DNA of 64,000 nucleotides from Spongiihabitans sp965206355 (GTDB taxonomy: Bacteria; Pseudomonadota; Gammaproteobacteria; Arenicellales; Poriferihabitantaceae): contig OZ242212.1 of the NCBI GenBank assembly GCA_965206355.1, forward strand, positions 2,170,001 through 2,234,000. The letters are read 5' to 3'. Below are positions 8,729 to 18,117 of the stretch, one piece after another. A program made the translations under genes and the position numbers. Numbering within the stretch: position 1 is the first letter of the stretch; the number at the start of each line of letters is the position of its first letter. The notes below the pieces were generated by a model. That model worked only from the letters and a program-made list of their open reading frames with translations. It ran no database searches and was not told the origin of the DNA.

Positions 8729-10096
8729 TTACAGTTTGCGCTTGCGTCCCGAGCGTTTTTTGAATACGGTATTTGCTGGATTGCGGTGCTTGAATGGATT
8801 TTCGCTGACGCGGGGGATAATCTGTACCGGTGTACCAACCAGATTGTAAGCTTTGGCAAAATATCGGGATAAATACTTCCGATAAGAGTCTGGTATGGTG
8901 TTTGCCTGATTGCCATGTACGACAATGACCGGTGGATTTTTTCCAGCCTGATGGGTGAATTTCAACCGTACTGGTCGCTGGTTATGTAGCGGTGGCGGGG
9001 TTTTGGTCAGGGCGTTTTCGAGCGTTCGATTCAAGCTGGAAGTGGCTATGCTAATCATTGCCGACTCATAGGCGCGTCGGGCTGCTGGCATCACCTCAAC
9101 GAGGTTTGAGCCATGCAGGGCGGATATGCAAATCATTTGCGGGTATGACAGAAAGGCAAATTTGCTGTTTATGTCATTTTTGATTTTGTTTTTTTGCCAA
9201 TCCACCAGTCCATCCCACTTGTTGACAACAATGACAATAGAGCGACCAAAATCATTCACCATTCCGGCGATGCTCGCATCCTGCGCACCGATTTCGCCTG
9301 ACCCATCCACAACCAGTAATACAACATGACAAGTCTCAATGGCTTGCAGTGTTTTTATGATCGAAAATTTTTCAATGGTTTCATCAACCTTCGATTTTTT
9401 TCTGACACCGGCAGTGTCAATTAATACATACTTTTGCTGATTAACAACGATGGGAATACGCACACTGTCACGAGTGGTGCCGGGTATATTGCTGACAATA
9501 ACGCGATGCGCGCCCACCAGTTTATTGGTCAGCGTTGATTTACCCACATTGGGTCTGCCGACAATGGCAATCCTCGGTGTATGCTGGTCGTCTTCATCGT
9601 TCACCTCGGAATATGCTGCCATTACCTCCGTAATCAGTCTCTCGATACCATCTCCCCGTTTTGCCGAAATGGCAATGGGGCTTCCTAATGCCAGCTCCTG
9701 AAATTCTGAAGTCGCCAAACTCGCTGCAATGCCTTCAGTCTTATTGACCACCAGATAAATTTTTCTAGCGCTTTGTCGCAACTGCATCGCAATTGCCAGA
9801 TCCTGATTAACCATGCCATGACTGGCATCAACCACAAACAAAACCACTTGTGCTTCTTCAATGAGCTGCGCGACTTGCTGTTTTATCAGCGAGGTAAAAT
9901 CCCCTTCTTCTCCCTCTATGCCACCTGTATCAACAACCAGATAAGATTTATTGGCAATTCGACCTCGCCCATATAAGCGGTCACGGGTAATCCCGGGACG
10001 GTCATCAACCAACGCATCACGGGATCGAGTCAAGCGGTTAAACAGGGTTGACTTACCCACATTCGGGCGGCCTACCAATGCGACTACGGGCAGCAT
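8729..10096 (-). CDS. der: Ribosome-assembly GTPase Der (EngA)
   Basis: The 455-residue protein has the diagnostic two tandem GTPase domains: two P-loops GRPNVGKST (residues about 8-16 and 184-192), two DTGG/DTAG G3 motifs (VVDTGGIEG and LIDTAGVRK) and two NKxD-type motifs (VVNKTEG in the first, VVNKWDG in the second). A C-terminal KH-like domain ends in a basic tail (FKKRSGRKRKL). Der is essential for 50S subunit maturation. The first NKxD is degenerate (NKTE), as in other Der proteins. It follows bamB on the same strand with a 97-bp gap. Confidence 0.97.
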   Translation of the reverse strand: MLPVVALVGRPNVGKSTLFNRLTRSRDALVDDRPGITRDRLYGRGRIANKSYLVVDTGGIEGEEGDFTSLIKQQVAQLIEEAQVVLFVVDASHGMVNQDLAIAMQLRQSARKIYLVVNKTEGIAASLATSEFQELALGSPIAISAKRGDGIERLITEVMAAYSEVNDEDDQHTPRIAIVGRPNVGKSTLTNKLVGAHRVIVSNIPGTTRDSVRIPIVVNQQKYVLIDTAGVRKKSKVDETIEKFSIIKTLQAIETCHVVLLVVDGSGEIGAQDASIAGMVNDFGRSIVIVVNKWDGLVDWQKNKIKNDINSKFAFLSYPQMICISALHGSNLVEVMPAARRAYESAMISIATSSLNRTLENALTKTPPPLHNQRPVRLKFTHQAGKNPPVIVVHGNQANTIPDSYRKYLSRYFAKAYNLVGTPVQIIPRVSENPFKHRNPANTVFKKRSGRKRKL

Positions 10097-10193
10097 AATA
10101 ATATAACTTGAGGTATTGGGCTTGGGGGAGATTAGAATCGGAAACGTGCTAAACAGACAGCAGAATCCTAACCCTTAACAACAAGCAAAACTT

Positions 10194-11366
10194 CTACAAG
10201 GTTAATGTAGAAAGATGACCTGCAGATGAGAATACGGTCAGTTGTGAATTTTCGGTAATGATGCTGATTACTGCACCAGACACGACTTTCTTGCTTTGTA
10301 CAAGCTCTCCTGTTACCATATCCAGCGTGTGAATTCTGCCACGAGCATCGCCGACAATGACACGATCCTTTAATATCACCGGCTGACTCATTCCATGCCC
10401 CTGAAATGCCGGTTGTTGCCAAGCGATACTGCCGTCATTGATGTTTAATGCGATTATTTCACCTAACTCACCCGTAATAAAAAGATAGTTTTGTGAACTC
10501 GCCATGGCTAATCGGGTTGAAATTTTTGTGCGCCACTTCACCGTAGCGTCTTGTAATTGTAAAGCAATCACATTGCCCTGATAGGTTGCGGTATATACTG
10601 TTGAGCCTTTAATAATAGGCACGGTATCGGAATCGGTCAGCCTTTCCAACTCATTCTGCCCACGAATAAACGAAATCTCGACTTCCCAGTAATCCCTGCC
10701 ATTAATGACATTATTAGCGATTAACTTGCCATTTGACAAACCTATCAGCACCGCATCACCAGTAATTACCGGCGTAGAATCACCATGCACGCTCAGACCC
10801 GGTGTTATTTTCTTGATCTGCCAGACAATGCTGCCTTGTTGCCTATCAAGACCTATAATCAAACCATCGGCAGTACGAACAAGAACGCGCCCGCTACCGA
10901 CAGCTGGCACGGCTGAAATTTGACGCTTGATAGCAGTCGTCCAGACGATCTCACCATTATTTGCATTTAATGCGGTCACATCACCGTTGTCATGGGTAAC
11001 CACCGCAACATTGTCATTGACAGCGATTGCCGAAAAAATCGGTATTGCCAGATTTTGCTTCCAGTATTGATCACCGGTTGCTGAGTCAAAACAGTATATT
11101 TCACCGGCGCGGTTGGCGATATAGAGGTTGCCATTGTAGTAAGCCGGTTTCAGTAGTGCAAAACCGGTGGAAGCACCGCTACCAATTTTTTCGCTCCACA
11201 AGACTTTTAATTCGTTGGCACCACTGTCTTTCGGCAAGGGTTGGGATTTAATCGGTTCCTGATAAACGCCCCACAGGGATTCTTTGGCTTGTTTGCCCTG
11301 ACAACCCGACAGCAGTACCACACCAGCAAGCATGACAATAACCATCAGCATAAGCGACTTTTTCAT
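10194..11366 (-). CDS. bamB: Outer-membrane assembly lipoprotein BamB
   Basis: The 390-residue protein starts with a signal peptide and lipobox LLSGC (Cys22). It continues as a beta-propeller built from repeated PQQ-like blades, for example YCFDSATGDQYWKQNL, TALNANNGEIVWTTA and GLDRQQGSIVWQI. BamB is the scaffold lipoprotein of the BAM complex on the periplasmic face of the outer membrane. Its ATG overlaps the yfgM stop (ATGA, 11363-11366), so the two are translationally coupled. Position between yfgM and der is the standard gammaproteobacterial order. Confidence 0.96.
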   Translation of the reverse strand: MKKSLMLMVIVMLAGVVLLSGCQGKQAKESLWGVYQEPIKSQPLPKDSGANELKVLWSEKIGSGASTGFALLKPAYYNGNLYIANRAGEIYCFDSATGDQYWKQNLAIPIFSAIAVNDNVAVVTHDNGDVTALNANNGEIVWTTAIKRQISAVPAVGSGRVLVRTADGLIIGLDRQQGSIVWQIKKITPGLSVHGDSTPVITGDAVLIGLSNGKLIANNVINGRDYWEVEISFIRGQNELERLTDSDTVPIIKGSTVYTATYQGNVIALQLQDATVKWRTKISTRLAMASSQNYLFITGELGEIIALNINDGSIAWQQPAFQGHGMSQPVILKDRVIVGDARGRIHTLDMVTGELVQSKKVVSGAVISIITENSQLTVFSSAGHLSTLTL

Positions 11367-12013
11367 TGGACGTTACCAATATTATCCCGCTTCAACTGTA
11401 GCAAGCGAATATAGGTAGAACTCGCTGGCAATGCTTCTATGCTTTTTTGATATTCTGTCCGCGCCCGCTCTGCGTCTCCACTTTGATTGCGTTGTGCATA
11501 AGCGTCCGCGGTCAACTCGTAGTAGCGCGCCTGAAAGCTACCGTTATCCGGTGTGGCTAGTAATAGGCTCAAGACTTTATCAGATTCGGCCTGAGCCAAC
11601 ATCACCACTGCCAGCCGCAATCGCGCAATATGCTGAAACCCGGAATTTTCTGAATTATCGATCACCCAGCGAAGCTCACGCACCGCTGATTCAAGATCAT
11701 TATTTTCAACAAATCGTTTCGCCATCGACAAGGTCGCTAACTCCGTATAGGCTGATGAGCGGTATTTTTCCTTTAATTCATTCGCCACCACTTCCGCATT
11801 CGTATTATTTTCTCCAGACTTCAGTCGCTCAAATAGGAATGATGCCTGTTCCCCCTCATTTTGCTCATAACCTTGCCAGTAATTGAATGCCACTATCCCT
11901 CCCAAACCAATAACAACACCGGCTATTATCGGTTTTCCGTGAGATTTCCAAAATGCTCTGGCTCTGGCAGAGTCTTCATCTTCAGCGAATTGCGGTAAAT
12001 TATCTTCTGTCAT
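11363..12013 (-). CDS. yfgM: YfgM-like TPR ancillary SecYEG translocon protein
   Basis: The 216-residue protein has a charged N-terminus, one membrane helix near residues 30-47 (PIIAGVVIGLGGIVAFNYW) and a periplasmic tetratricopeptide-type domain. This is the YfgM/TPR_21 layout. YfgM associates with the Sec translocon and hands clients to periplasmic chaperones. It overlaps bamB by four bases. The MITE at 12065-12203 separates it from hisS upstream. Confidence 0.92.
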   Translation of the reverse strand: MTEDNLPQFAEDEDSARARAFWKSHGKPIIAGVVIGLGGIVAFNYWQGYEQNEGEQASFLFERLKSGENNTNAEVVANELKEKYRSSAYTELATLSMAKRFVENNDLESAVRELRWVIDNSENSGFQHIARLRLAVVMLAQAESDKVLSLLLATPDNGSFQARYYELTADAYAQRNQSGDAERARTEYQKSIEALPASSTYIRLLQLKRDNIGNVQ

Positions 12014-12064
12014 TACGACTTCTCACCTATTGTTATGAATGATAGGTTAATTAATGTTTATATT

Positions 12065-12203
12065 GAGACCTTTGCACGAAAGCCATTTCACCTGCATACT
12101 GCGTTAAAATCGTACTCAATCGGTCATTTATAAGCATAAACTCCCTCATTCCGTGCGTTTTTGCCTTGCCTGAAAGCGAAATCATCTTCCGTGCAAAGGT
12201 CTC
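12065..12203 (+). mobile_element. MITE copy 3 (139 bp), overlaps the hisS 3' end
   Basis: Full-length copy with target duplication ATATT at 12060-12064 and 12204-12208. Its right end supplies the last codons and the TGA stop of hisS (12182-12184), so the element and the gene overlap by 22 bp. Confidence 0.95.
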
Positions 12204-13462
12204 ATATTATGACAACACCAGGTCAGCAAATCATCCACAGCGACTTCTTGCTGGTCGGTATTGTTACGCAAGTGCTTCACCAGAACTCGATCTGCTGGTT
12301 GCTCGGCTTGACCCATAATGAAAGCAATTTCAGCCACCGACTGGTCGGCACGTTTTAACTGCGCTTTTAGCTTGCCACCACCACAGTGGCTGATAACCCG
12401 ATAACCGTTATCTCGCAGTCGTTCCGCAATGATTGCAGTAACCGTATTGGTCGATTCTGCAACATCTATGAAGTATATTAGGTTTCGCTGGTAATTTTTA
12501 TTATTATTGTTATTATTGATGAGCTCAATCAACCTTTCCATACCCATAGCGAAACCAATCGCCGGGGTAGCTTTACCACCACGATGCTCAACCAGCGAAT
12601 CATACCTGCCACCAGCGCAAACTGCATTCTGTGCGCCAAGCTGGTCGGTAGTCCATTCAAATACCGTGCTGGTATAGTAGTCAAGCCCACGCACTAATTT
12701 TGAATTTATGGTGTAAGCAATTTCAGCATCTTCCAAAGCTTCGCATAAACCGTCAAAATGTCTTCTTTCTGTCGCCTCCAGATACTCAAGAATATGCGGT
12801 GCATTGACCAGAATTTCCTGCGTTTCTGGAACCTTGCTGTCGAGAATACGCAACGGGTTGTTTTGCAGTCGGCGCACACTATCCGCATCTAATTGCTGGC
12901 GATGATCGTGCAAGAAACCTTGTAGCGCAAGACGATAGGCTTGTCGCGACTGATTGGAACCGAGCGTATTGATTTGCAAGGTGATGTCCTGAATGTTGAG
13001 TTTTTTCCAGATACGTTCGCCAACACGAATAACTTCAGCATCAATATCCGGTCCGGCCCAGCCAAAAGCCTCAATACCAAATTGATGAAATTGCCGATAG
13101 CGTCCTTTTTGCGGACGTTCTCGGCGAAACATCGGCCCCATATACCAAATGCGTCGTTGCTGATTGTGCAATATGCCATGCTGGATACCTGCGCGTACCG
13201 TACTGGCAGTCGCTTCAGGACGCAATGACAGGCTTTCTTCCCCGCTATCGTTAAAGGTGTACATTTCCTTTTCAACGATGTCGGTCTGATCACCAATCGA
13301 CTGCTTGAATAATGCGGTTTTTTCCAACATCGGTGTCCGTATTTCTTGATAGCCATATTGCCAGCCAATCTCCCGCAACACCGATTCAACCTGATGCCAG
13401 TTCTCAATTTGCTCAGGCAACAAGTCATTCATACCACGAATGGCTTGAATTTTCCCGGTCAT
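12182..13462 (-). CDS. hisS: Histidyl-tRNA synthetase
   Basis: Class II synthetase of 426 residues. Motif 1 (QAIRGMNDLLPEQ), motif 2 (GPMFRRERPQKGRYRQFHQFG), the histidine-specific LVRGLDYYTSTVFEW and motif 3 (PAIGFAMGMERLIELI) are all visible, followed by the anticodon-binding domain. The ATG at 13462 is chosen because the longer frame to 13600 only adds sequence that overlaps rodZ. The C-terminus is altered: the last residues RPLHGR and the stop come from the MITE. Without the insertion the frame would continue from CCHNI through two or three further residues to a TAA. The change is beyond the folded domain, so function is probably kept. Confidence 0.96.
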   Translation of the reverse strand: MTGKIQAIRGMNDLLPEQIENWHQVESVLREIGWQYGYQEIRTPMLEKTALFKQSIGDQTDIVEKEMYTFNDSGEESLSLRPEATASTVRAGIQHGILHNQQRRIWYMGPMFRRERPQKGRYRQFHQFGIEAFGWAGPDIDAEVIRVGERIWKKLNIQDITLQINTLGSNQSRQAYRLALQGFLHDHRQQLDADSVRRLQNNPLRILDSKVPETQEILVNAPHILEYLEATERRHFDGLCEALEDAEIAYTINSKLVRGLDYYTSTVFEWTTDQLGAQNAVCAGGRYDSLVEHRGGKATPAIGFAMGMERLIELINNNNNNKNYQRNLIYFIDVAESTNTVTAIIAERLRDNGYRVISHCGGGKLKAQLKRADQSVAEIAFIMGQAEQPADRVLVKHLRNNTDQQEVAVDDLLTWCCHNMRPLHGR

Positions 13463-13466
13463 CGCT

Positions 13467-14537
13467 TTATTCTGATTGATTATTCTGAATAAACCTACCC
13501 ACTCTAAAACGCGCAAAACGACTGTCTTTTTCAGCCACAAACCTAACCGGATTTCCCAGATATTCAACCCGAACCACATCGGCAACCCCGATAAACACAT
13601 AAAATGGGGGGTGTCCTTGTAATGCTATCGCTTCACCCGCATTGGCAATACGGTAAATCAGCTTCTCGCCAGTAACGTCACGCACATCTAACCAGCTTCG
13701 TTGTTCTACGGTAACGAATATCCAGTTCGGAGAATCTGCTGTCGGCGGTTCATCCGCTAGTTTATCTGCCTGTTCACTCACTTGAGTTGGCGTAAGTTGT
13801 GTGTCGCTAACTTGCTGTGTGCGTGAATTTTGCTTATCAGCCGCTTGTTTGACGACATTTTCTGTTGCAACGTCATCTTCCTCAACAACACTTGCCGTCA
13901 CATCATCAGAAAAATTGGGTTCGGGTAATGCGACAGAAGACACGTTTGTCGATGGCACTGGCTGGGACGTTGTGTTCACACTGGTCGCACTGGCAGAAGC
14001 CGTGCCATTACCGCCATTGTCTGCATTTATTTCAGATGATCGGCTGTAGTCATTCAACTGATACAGCGATTGCGCGTCAAGCCATTGATCAATAGGATTA
14101 TCATGCGGATTTTGCCAATACCATATTCCTGCCAGAAACATCGCCGACAGGACAAGGAACAACAGTGCCGATTGTTTTCTGGAGCTTTCCTGACGGTTAT
14201 GGGCACGATAGTGATCCGCTTTCAAAACGATGGAAGAAGGTGGCGCGGTCAGATTTTTTTTGTGAAATCCGATTGATTCTGTTATATCAATTTTAAGCAA
14301 ACTCGCGTAGTTGTGCCAATATCCAACAACGTAGGTCGCACCGGGCAATTTATCATATTCATCATTTTCCAAGGCCTCAATCTGTCGCACCGACAACAAC
14401 AAGGCTCTAGCCACATCCTCTTTCGCCCATTCATGCTCGCGCCGTTTGCGCTTAAACAGTTGTCCGGGTTTGGGAACAGAAGAAGTCGTCGAAAATGAAT
14501 CTGTAGCCGTATCTGAAGTAGTATCTGACTCTGACAT
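13467..14537 (-). CDS. rodZ: Cytoskeletal cell-shape protein RodZ
   Basis: The 356-residue protein has an N-terminal Cro-like helix-turn-helix domain (residues about 25-95, with LSVRQIEALENDEYDKLPG and TYVVGYWHNYASLL), one membrane helix (ALLFLVLSAMFLAGIWYW), a low-complexity Ser/Thr/Asn-rich periplasmic linker and a C-terminal DUF4115 domain (ITVEQ-type WIFVTVEQRSWLDVRD). RodZ links MreB to the elongation machinery. Start ATG 14537 is preferred over 14552. hisS begins 4 bp downstream, without the ispG that lies between them in many relatives. Confidence 0.94.
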   Translation of the reverse strand: MSESDTTSDTATDSFSTTSSVPKPGQLFKRKRREHEWAKEDVARALLLSVRQIEALENDEYDKLPGATYVVGYWHNYASLLKIDITESIGFHKKNLTAPPSSIVLKADHYRAHNRQESSRKQSALLFLVLSAMFLAGIWYWQNPHDNPIDQWLDAQSLYQLNDYSRSSEINADNGGNGTASASATSVNTTSQPVPSTNVSSVALPEPNFSDDVTASVVEEDDVATENVVKQAADKQNSRTQQVSDTQLTPTQVSEQADKLADEPPTADSPNWIFVTVEQRSWLDVRDVTGEKLIYRIANAGEAIALQGHPPFYVFIGVADVVRVEYLGNPVRFVAEKDSRFARFRVGRFIQNNQSE

Positions 14538-14604
14538 TGTCTCTCTATACAAGATTATTCAATTTAATAGGACTAAAAAACGAAAAAGGTAGTGGATATA
14601 GCCA

Positions 14605-15777
14605 CTAAAATACCACCGTTTGCTGTTGCATCCGCCTTGACCGGCTGGTGCGGTCAACAAAATCACCCGCTAACTGCCCACACGCCGCATCAATATCATC
14701 GCCGCGGGTTCTGCGCGTTACCGTGAATATATTGTTAGCTAACAAAATATCACGAAAGCGATTGATGGTTGCCTCATCCGATCTTGCAAAGCGGGTTTGA
14801 GGGAATGGATTAAATGGAATCAAATTGACTTTAGCAGGCACATCTTGCAGAATTTTCGCCAGCATAGTCGCTTGTTGGCGGCTATCGTTTATGCCCTTTA
14901 GCATGACATATTCAAAGGTAACTCGCTGCCGGTTATTCTCGCCAATATAGCGTCGGCAACAATCAAGTAGCTGCTCAATAGGATATTTCTTGTTCAAAGG
15001 CACAAGTTTATCGCGCAAGGCATTGTCGGGTGCGTGCAGGGAAACGGCAAGACTGACCGGGCATTGTTGTCGCAGCTGATCAATAACAGGAACCATTCCA
15101 GCTGTACTGAGTGTTACTCTGCGTCTGGATAACCCAAACGAATAATCATCCATCATCAAGCGCATTGCCGAAACAACATTGTCAAAATTAAGTAACGGCT
15201 CGCCCATTCCCATCATCACAACATTAGTAACCGGTCGGCGCTGGTCATTAACATCATCGACAACAAAATCAGCCACTCCGAAAACCGTCTGTTCCGCTCC
15301 GGCTGACAACAACAACTCGCTCTCAAGCATATAATTGGCAAGCCATACCTGAGCGATGATTTCATCCACATTCAGGTTTCTGTTAAAGCCTTGTTGTGCA
15401 GTAGCACAAAAGCTACAATTCAACGCACAGCCGACCTGAGAAGAAACGCACAGTGTGCCACGATCAGGTTCCGGAATATACACGGTCTCAATACTATTAC
15501 CATCTTTAAGTTTGAGTAACCATTTACAAGTGCCATCACTGGCATATTGCTGGTTGACTATTTCGGGCAAGTCCAGATTGGTATTTTGCTGAAGTGTTTG
15601 TCGCAATGCCTTGCTCATATCAGTCATATCCAGAAAGCGGGTCACCTTCCTTTGGTAAACCCACTGTAAAAGCTGCTTTGCACGGAAGCGTTGCTCACCC
15701 ATAGACAGGAAATAATTTTCCATGGCGGAGCGGTCTAATGACAGTAGATTGATTGGAGTAGTTTGCACTTTAGCCAT
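14605..15777 (-). CDS. rlmN: 23S rRNA/tRNA A2503/A37 C2-methyltransferase RlmN
   Basis: Radical-SAM enzyme of 390 residues with the CxxxCxxC cluster site CALNCSFC (about residues 118-125). RlmN signatures are also present: RFRAKQLLQWVYQRKVTRF, VVMMGMGEPLLNFDNV, LSTAGMVPVI and the C-terminal RRTRGDDIDAACGQLAG holding the second catalytic cysteine. It methylates C2 of A2503 in 23S rRNA and A37 in some tRNAs. Lies between ndk and rodZ; the pilF-type gene often found here is missing. Confidence 0.97.
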   Translation of the reverse strand: MAKVQTTPINLLSLDRSAMENYFLSMGEQRFRAKQLLQWVYQRKVTRFLDMTDMSKALRQTLQQNTNLDLPEIVNQQYASDGTCKWLLKLKDGNSIETVYIPEPDRGTLCVSSQVGCALNCSFCATAQQGFNRNLNVDEIIAQVWLANYMLESELLLSAGAEQTVFGVADFVVDDVNDQRRPVTNVVMMGMGEPLLNFDNVVSAMRLMMDDYSFGLSRRRVTLSTAGMVPVIDQLRQQCPVSLAVSLHAPDNALRDKLVPLNKKYPIEQLLDCCRRYIGENNRQRVTFEYVMLKGINDSRQQATMLAKILQDVPAKVNLIPFNPFPQTRFARSDEATINRFRDILLANNIFTVTRRTRGDDIDAACGQLAGDFVDRTSRSRRMQQQTVVF

Positions 15778-15827
15778 TCAAGTCGGAAATTCAGATTAGC
15801 AACTCATATCAAAAGCTCTGTCAACCA

Positions 15828-16277
15828 TCACGCCACATCTGCGGACAAGTGCGTTCGCGGATAAATTTCAGTGTCATCAAAGAAAAAAGCAATCTCGACT
15901 GCCGCCGTTTCTGCTGCATCGGAACCATGCACGGCATTTTGTTCGACCGAACGCGCAAAATCTGCGCGTATTGTGCCTGCTGCCGCATCTGCTGGATTGG
16001 TTGCGCCCATCACCTGACGATTTTTAGCAATCGCATCTTCACCTTCCAGCACCTGCACCATCACCACACCTGATGTCATAAAATCAACCAAATCATTATA
16101 AAACGGACGCTCGCTATGTACGGCATAGAATTGCTGCGCTTGCTCGCGGCTAAGATGTAGCATACGCGATGCCACGATACTCATACCCGCGCTTTCAAAA
16201 CGCTGGTAAATGCTACCGATATGATTATCGGCGACGGCATCGGGTTTAACGATGGAAAAAGTACGTTCAACAGCCAT
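15828..16277 (-). CDS. ndk: Nucleoside diphosphate kinase
   Basis: The 149-residue protein begins AVERTFSIVKPDAV and has the active-site segment NAVHGSDA with the phosphorylated histidine near residue 117, the standard signature. It transfers the gamma phosphate between nucleoside triphosphates and diphosphates. It is a few residues longer at the C-terminus than the E. coli protein (143). It is the promoter-proximal gene of the ndk-rlmN-rodZ-hisS run on the minus strand. Confidence 0.97.
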   Translation of the reverse strand: MAVERTFSIVKPDAVADNHIGSIYQRFESAGMSIVASRMLHLSREQAQQFYAVHSERPFYNDLVDFMTSGVVMVQVLEGEDAIAKNRQVMGATNPADAAAGTIRADFARSVEQNAVHGSDAAETAAVEIAFFFDDTEIYPRTHLSADVA

Positions 16278-16577
16278 TTAAAACTCCAAAATAGATAATG
16301 TTAAAAAGGGTATTATTTTCAATAAGCCGATTGTACATCTTTGCCCGCCTGATGAGTATATTCCGTACTCCAAAAATCTCTATTATCGAAAATCGTCAAG
16401 CCAATTTCGGCGCTTTGCATAATCTAAGTTGCTGACAGACAGTGATTAAGAAACTTTTGCAAGTCCAAGCTTACCTATCCAATCTGGAAATCAGGCTTTA
16501 ATCATGTCACCTCAACAATGATTCTGCACGATAAAAAGCCCGCTTCTGGTAATTAGGCAAAATGCTAATATCAAATA
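16278..16577. other. Non-coding gap upstream of ndk
   Basis: About 300 bases with no plausible gene on either strand. It should contain the ndk promoter, reading leftwards, but I see no convincing promoter hexamers or terminator hairpin. Confidence 0.5.
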
Positions 16578-16716
16578 GAGACCTTTGCACGAAAGCCATT
16601 TCACCTGCATGCTACGTTAAAATCGTACTCAATCGGTCATTTATAAGCATAAACTCCCTCATTCCGTGCGTTTTTGCCTTGCCTAAAAGCGAAATCATCT
16701 TCCGTGCAAAGGTCTC
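16578..16716 (+). mobile_element. MITE copy 4 (139 bp)
   Basis: Full-length copy with target duplication AAATA at 16573-16577 and 16717-16721. It lies in the gap between the divergent ndk and AAA ATPase genes, 66 bp before the ATPase start. Confidence 0.95.
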
Positions 16717-16745
16717 AAATAGCCACTGTCAGGCGTGATTATATC

Positions 16746-16773
16746 TTGCAATTTACACAAAAATGATACAATA
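16746..16773 (+). promoter_or_regulatory. Possible promoter of the AAA ATPase gene
   Basis: A TTGCAA (16746-16751) and a TACAAT (16767-16772) lie 15 bp apart, with the ATG at 16782 only about 10 bp further on. The spacing is short and the leader would be very short, so this is tentative. Confidence 0.3.
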
Positions 16774-16781
16774 TACAAGGT

Positions 16782-17948
16782 ATGTTGAAGCGATGGATAA
16801 CAGACCGACTGCAGAAAAATATCGCACAAACACCTGCTGTGGCACTGCTTGGTGCGCGTCAGGTGGGTAAAACAACGCTTGCCAAAGTAATCGCTAAACA
16901 GCAATGCTCAATCTATCTGGATATGGAAGCCCCTGAAGATTTATTGAAACTGAGTGATCCAAGCCGTTTTTTACGTGCGCACAACGATAAGCTCATCATT
17001 GTGGACGAAATTCAACGCTTCCCGGACTTATTCAAGGTTCTGCGTGGTGTTATTGACACAAACCGACAGCAGGGTCGAAAATCCGGGCAATTTCTGCTAC
17101 TTGGCTCGGCTTCCATGGATTTGATGCGTCAATCCTCTGAGAGCTTGGCAGGGCGCATTCGCTATATTGAAATGAGCGTTCTTAATGCGCTGGAGATTGG
17201 AAAAGATAGTAACAATCTTCAAAAACTCTGGCTAAGAGGTGGTTTTCCAGACAGCTATCTGGCAGATGATGATGACTTGGCTATGGACTGGTTAGAAAAT
17301 ATTATTCGCACCTATCTGGAACGCGATGTGCCACAAATGGGCTTTCGTGTCCCGGCAAGCCGATTGCGCCGTTTATGGATTATGTTAGCTCATTTGCAAG
17401 GTGAAACCGTCAATGTCTCCAAGCTGGCAAACAACTTAGAAATACAACGCTCGGCAATCAATCATTATATTGACATTCTCACCGACTTACTGTTGGTGAG
17501 GCGACTGCATCCGTGGTATGCCAATGTCAAAAAACGGCTGGTGAAATCACCTCGTTATTATATTCGCGATAGTGGCATACAACATCGGCTGTTGACCATT
17601 GATAATTATGACGCATTACTGTCAAACCCGGTGTTGGGGAAGAGCTGGGAAGGTTTTGTTATTGAGAATATCCATTCGGTGCTGCCATATCACGCTGAAA
17701 CCTATTTTTATCGGACAGCGGCAGGTGCGGAAGTTGATCTGATAATCAAATTCTCATCCTCAAAAATCTGGGCGGTTGAAATCAAATATGGTGTTGCACC
17801 CAAACTTAGCAGACATGACAAGCAAACCTGCAAAGACATCGGTGCCACGAAAAAATACATCGTCTATGGCGGAGATGATGAATTTACAGTTGGTAATGAG
17901 GTGACCGTCATCTCGCTGTGCAAGCTCATGCAAAAACTGCAATCGTAG
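16782..17948 (+). CDS. AAA ATPase with DUF4143 C-terminal domain
   Basis: The 388-residue protein has a Walker A motif (LGARQVGKTTL, residues about 23-33), Walker B (KLIIVDEIQRFP), sensor-1-like LLLGSASMDL, and a C-terminal DUF4143 domain with the PD-(D/E)xK-like stretch FYRTAAGAEVDLIIKF...WAVEIKYG. This is the AAA_14/DUF4143 family common in bacteria and archaea. A role in nucleic-acid processing or defence has been proposed because of the nuclease-like C-terminus, but the function is unknown. It stands alone next to tRNA-Ser and is likely a mobile accessory gene. Confidence 0.9.
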   Translation: MLKRWITDRLQKNIAQTPAVALLGARQVGKTTLAKVIAKQQCSIYLDMEAPEDLLKLSDPSRFLRAHNDKLIIVDEIQRFPDLFKVLRGVIDTNRQQGRKSGQFLLLGSASMDLMRQSSESLAGRIRYIEMSVLNALEIGKDSNNLQKLWLRGGFPDSYLADDDDLAMDWLENIIRTYLERDVPQMGFRVPASRLRRLWIMLAHLQGETVNVSKLANNLEIQRSAINHYIDILTDLLLVRRLHPWYANVKKRLVKSPRYYIRDSGIQHRLLTIDNYDALLSNPVLGKSWEGFVIENIHSVLPYHAETYFYRTAAGAEVDLIIKFSSSKIWAVEIKYGVAPKLSRHDKQTCKDIGATKKYIVYGGDDEFTVGNEVTVISLCKLMQKLQS

Positions 17949-18026
17949 CTCTATTCCAATCAGGCTTGCTATTGCAAATCTGGCATGCCGACCAGCCAAT
18001 ACGCTATTGAGATGAAAACCAATTGA

Positions 18027-18117
18027 TGGCGGAGAGAGAGGGATTCGAACCCTCGATACGCTATTAACGTATACACACTTTCCAGGCGTGCTCTTTCGAC
18101 CACTCAGACACCTCTCC
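18027..18117 (-). tRNA. tRNA-Ser (anticodon GGA)
   Basis: The minus strand reads GGAGAGGTGTCTGAGTGGTC as the 5' end, an anticodon arm with the loop CTGGAAA (anticodon GGA), a long class II variable arm (TGTATACGTTAATAGCGTAT), the T arm GGTTCGAATCC and a 3' end CTCTCCGCCA with encoded CCA. Length 91 nt. All are features of tRNA-Ser reading UCC/UCU codons. Confidence 0.97.

Noticed and set aside
8575..8763. Frames starting MISLSGQAKTH at several places
   Set aside because: They are the open frame of the MITE running into flanking DNA. They lack ribosome sites and conserved extensions, so I do not call them genes.
12182..13600. Long N-terminal extension of HisS to 13600
   Set aside because: The extra 46 residues overlap rodZ and have no similarity to the family; the start MTGKIQAIRGMNDLLP fits HisS.
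18027..18117. tRNA-Ser as an integration site of a genomic island
   Set aside because: I see no duplicated tRNA 3' end and no integrase gene near it; the neighbouring AAA ATPase alone does not show an island.
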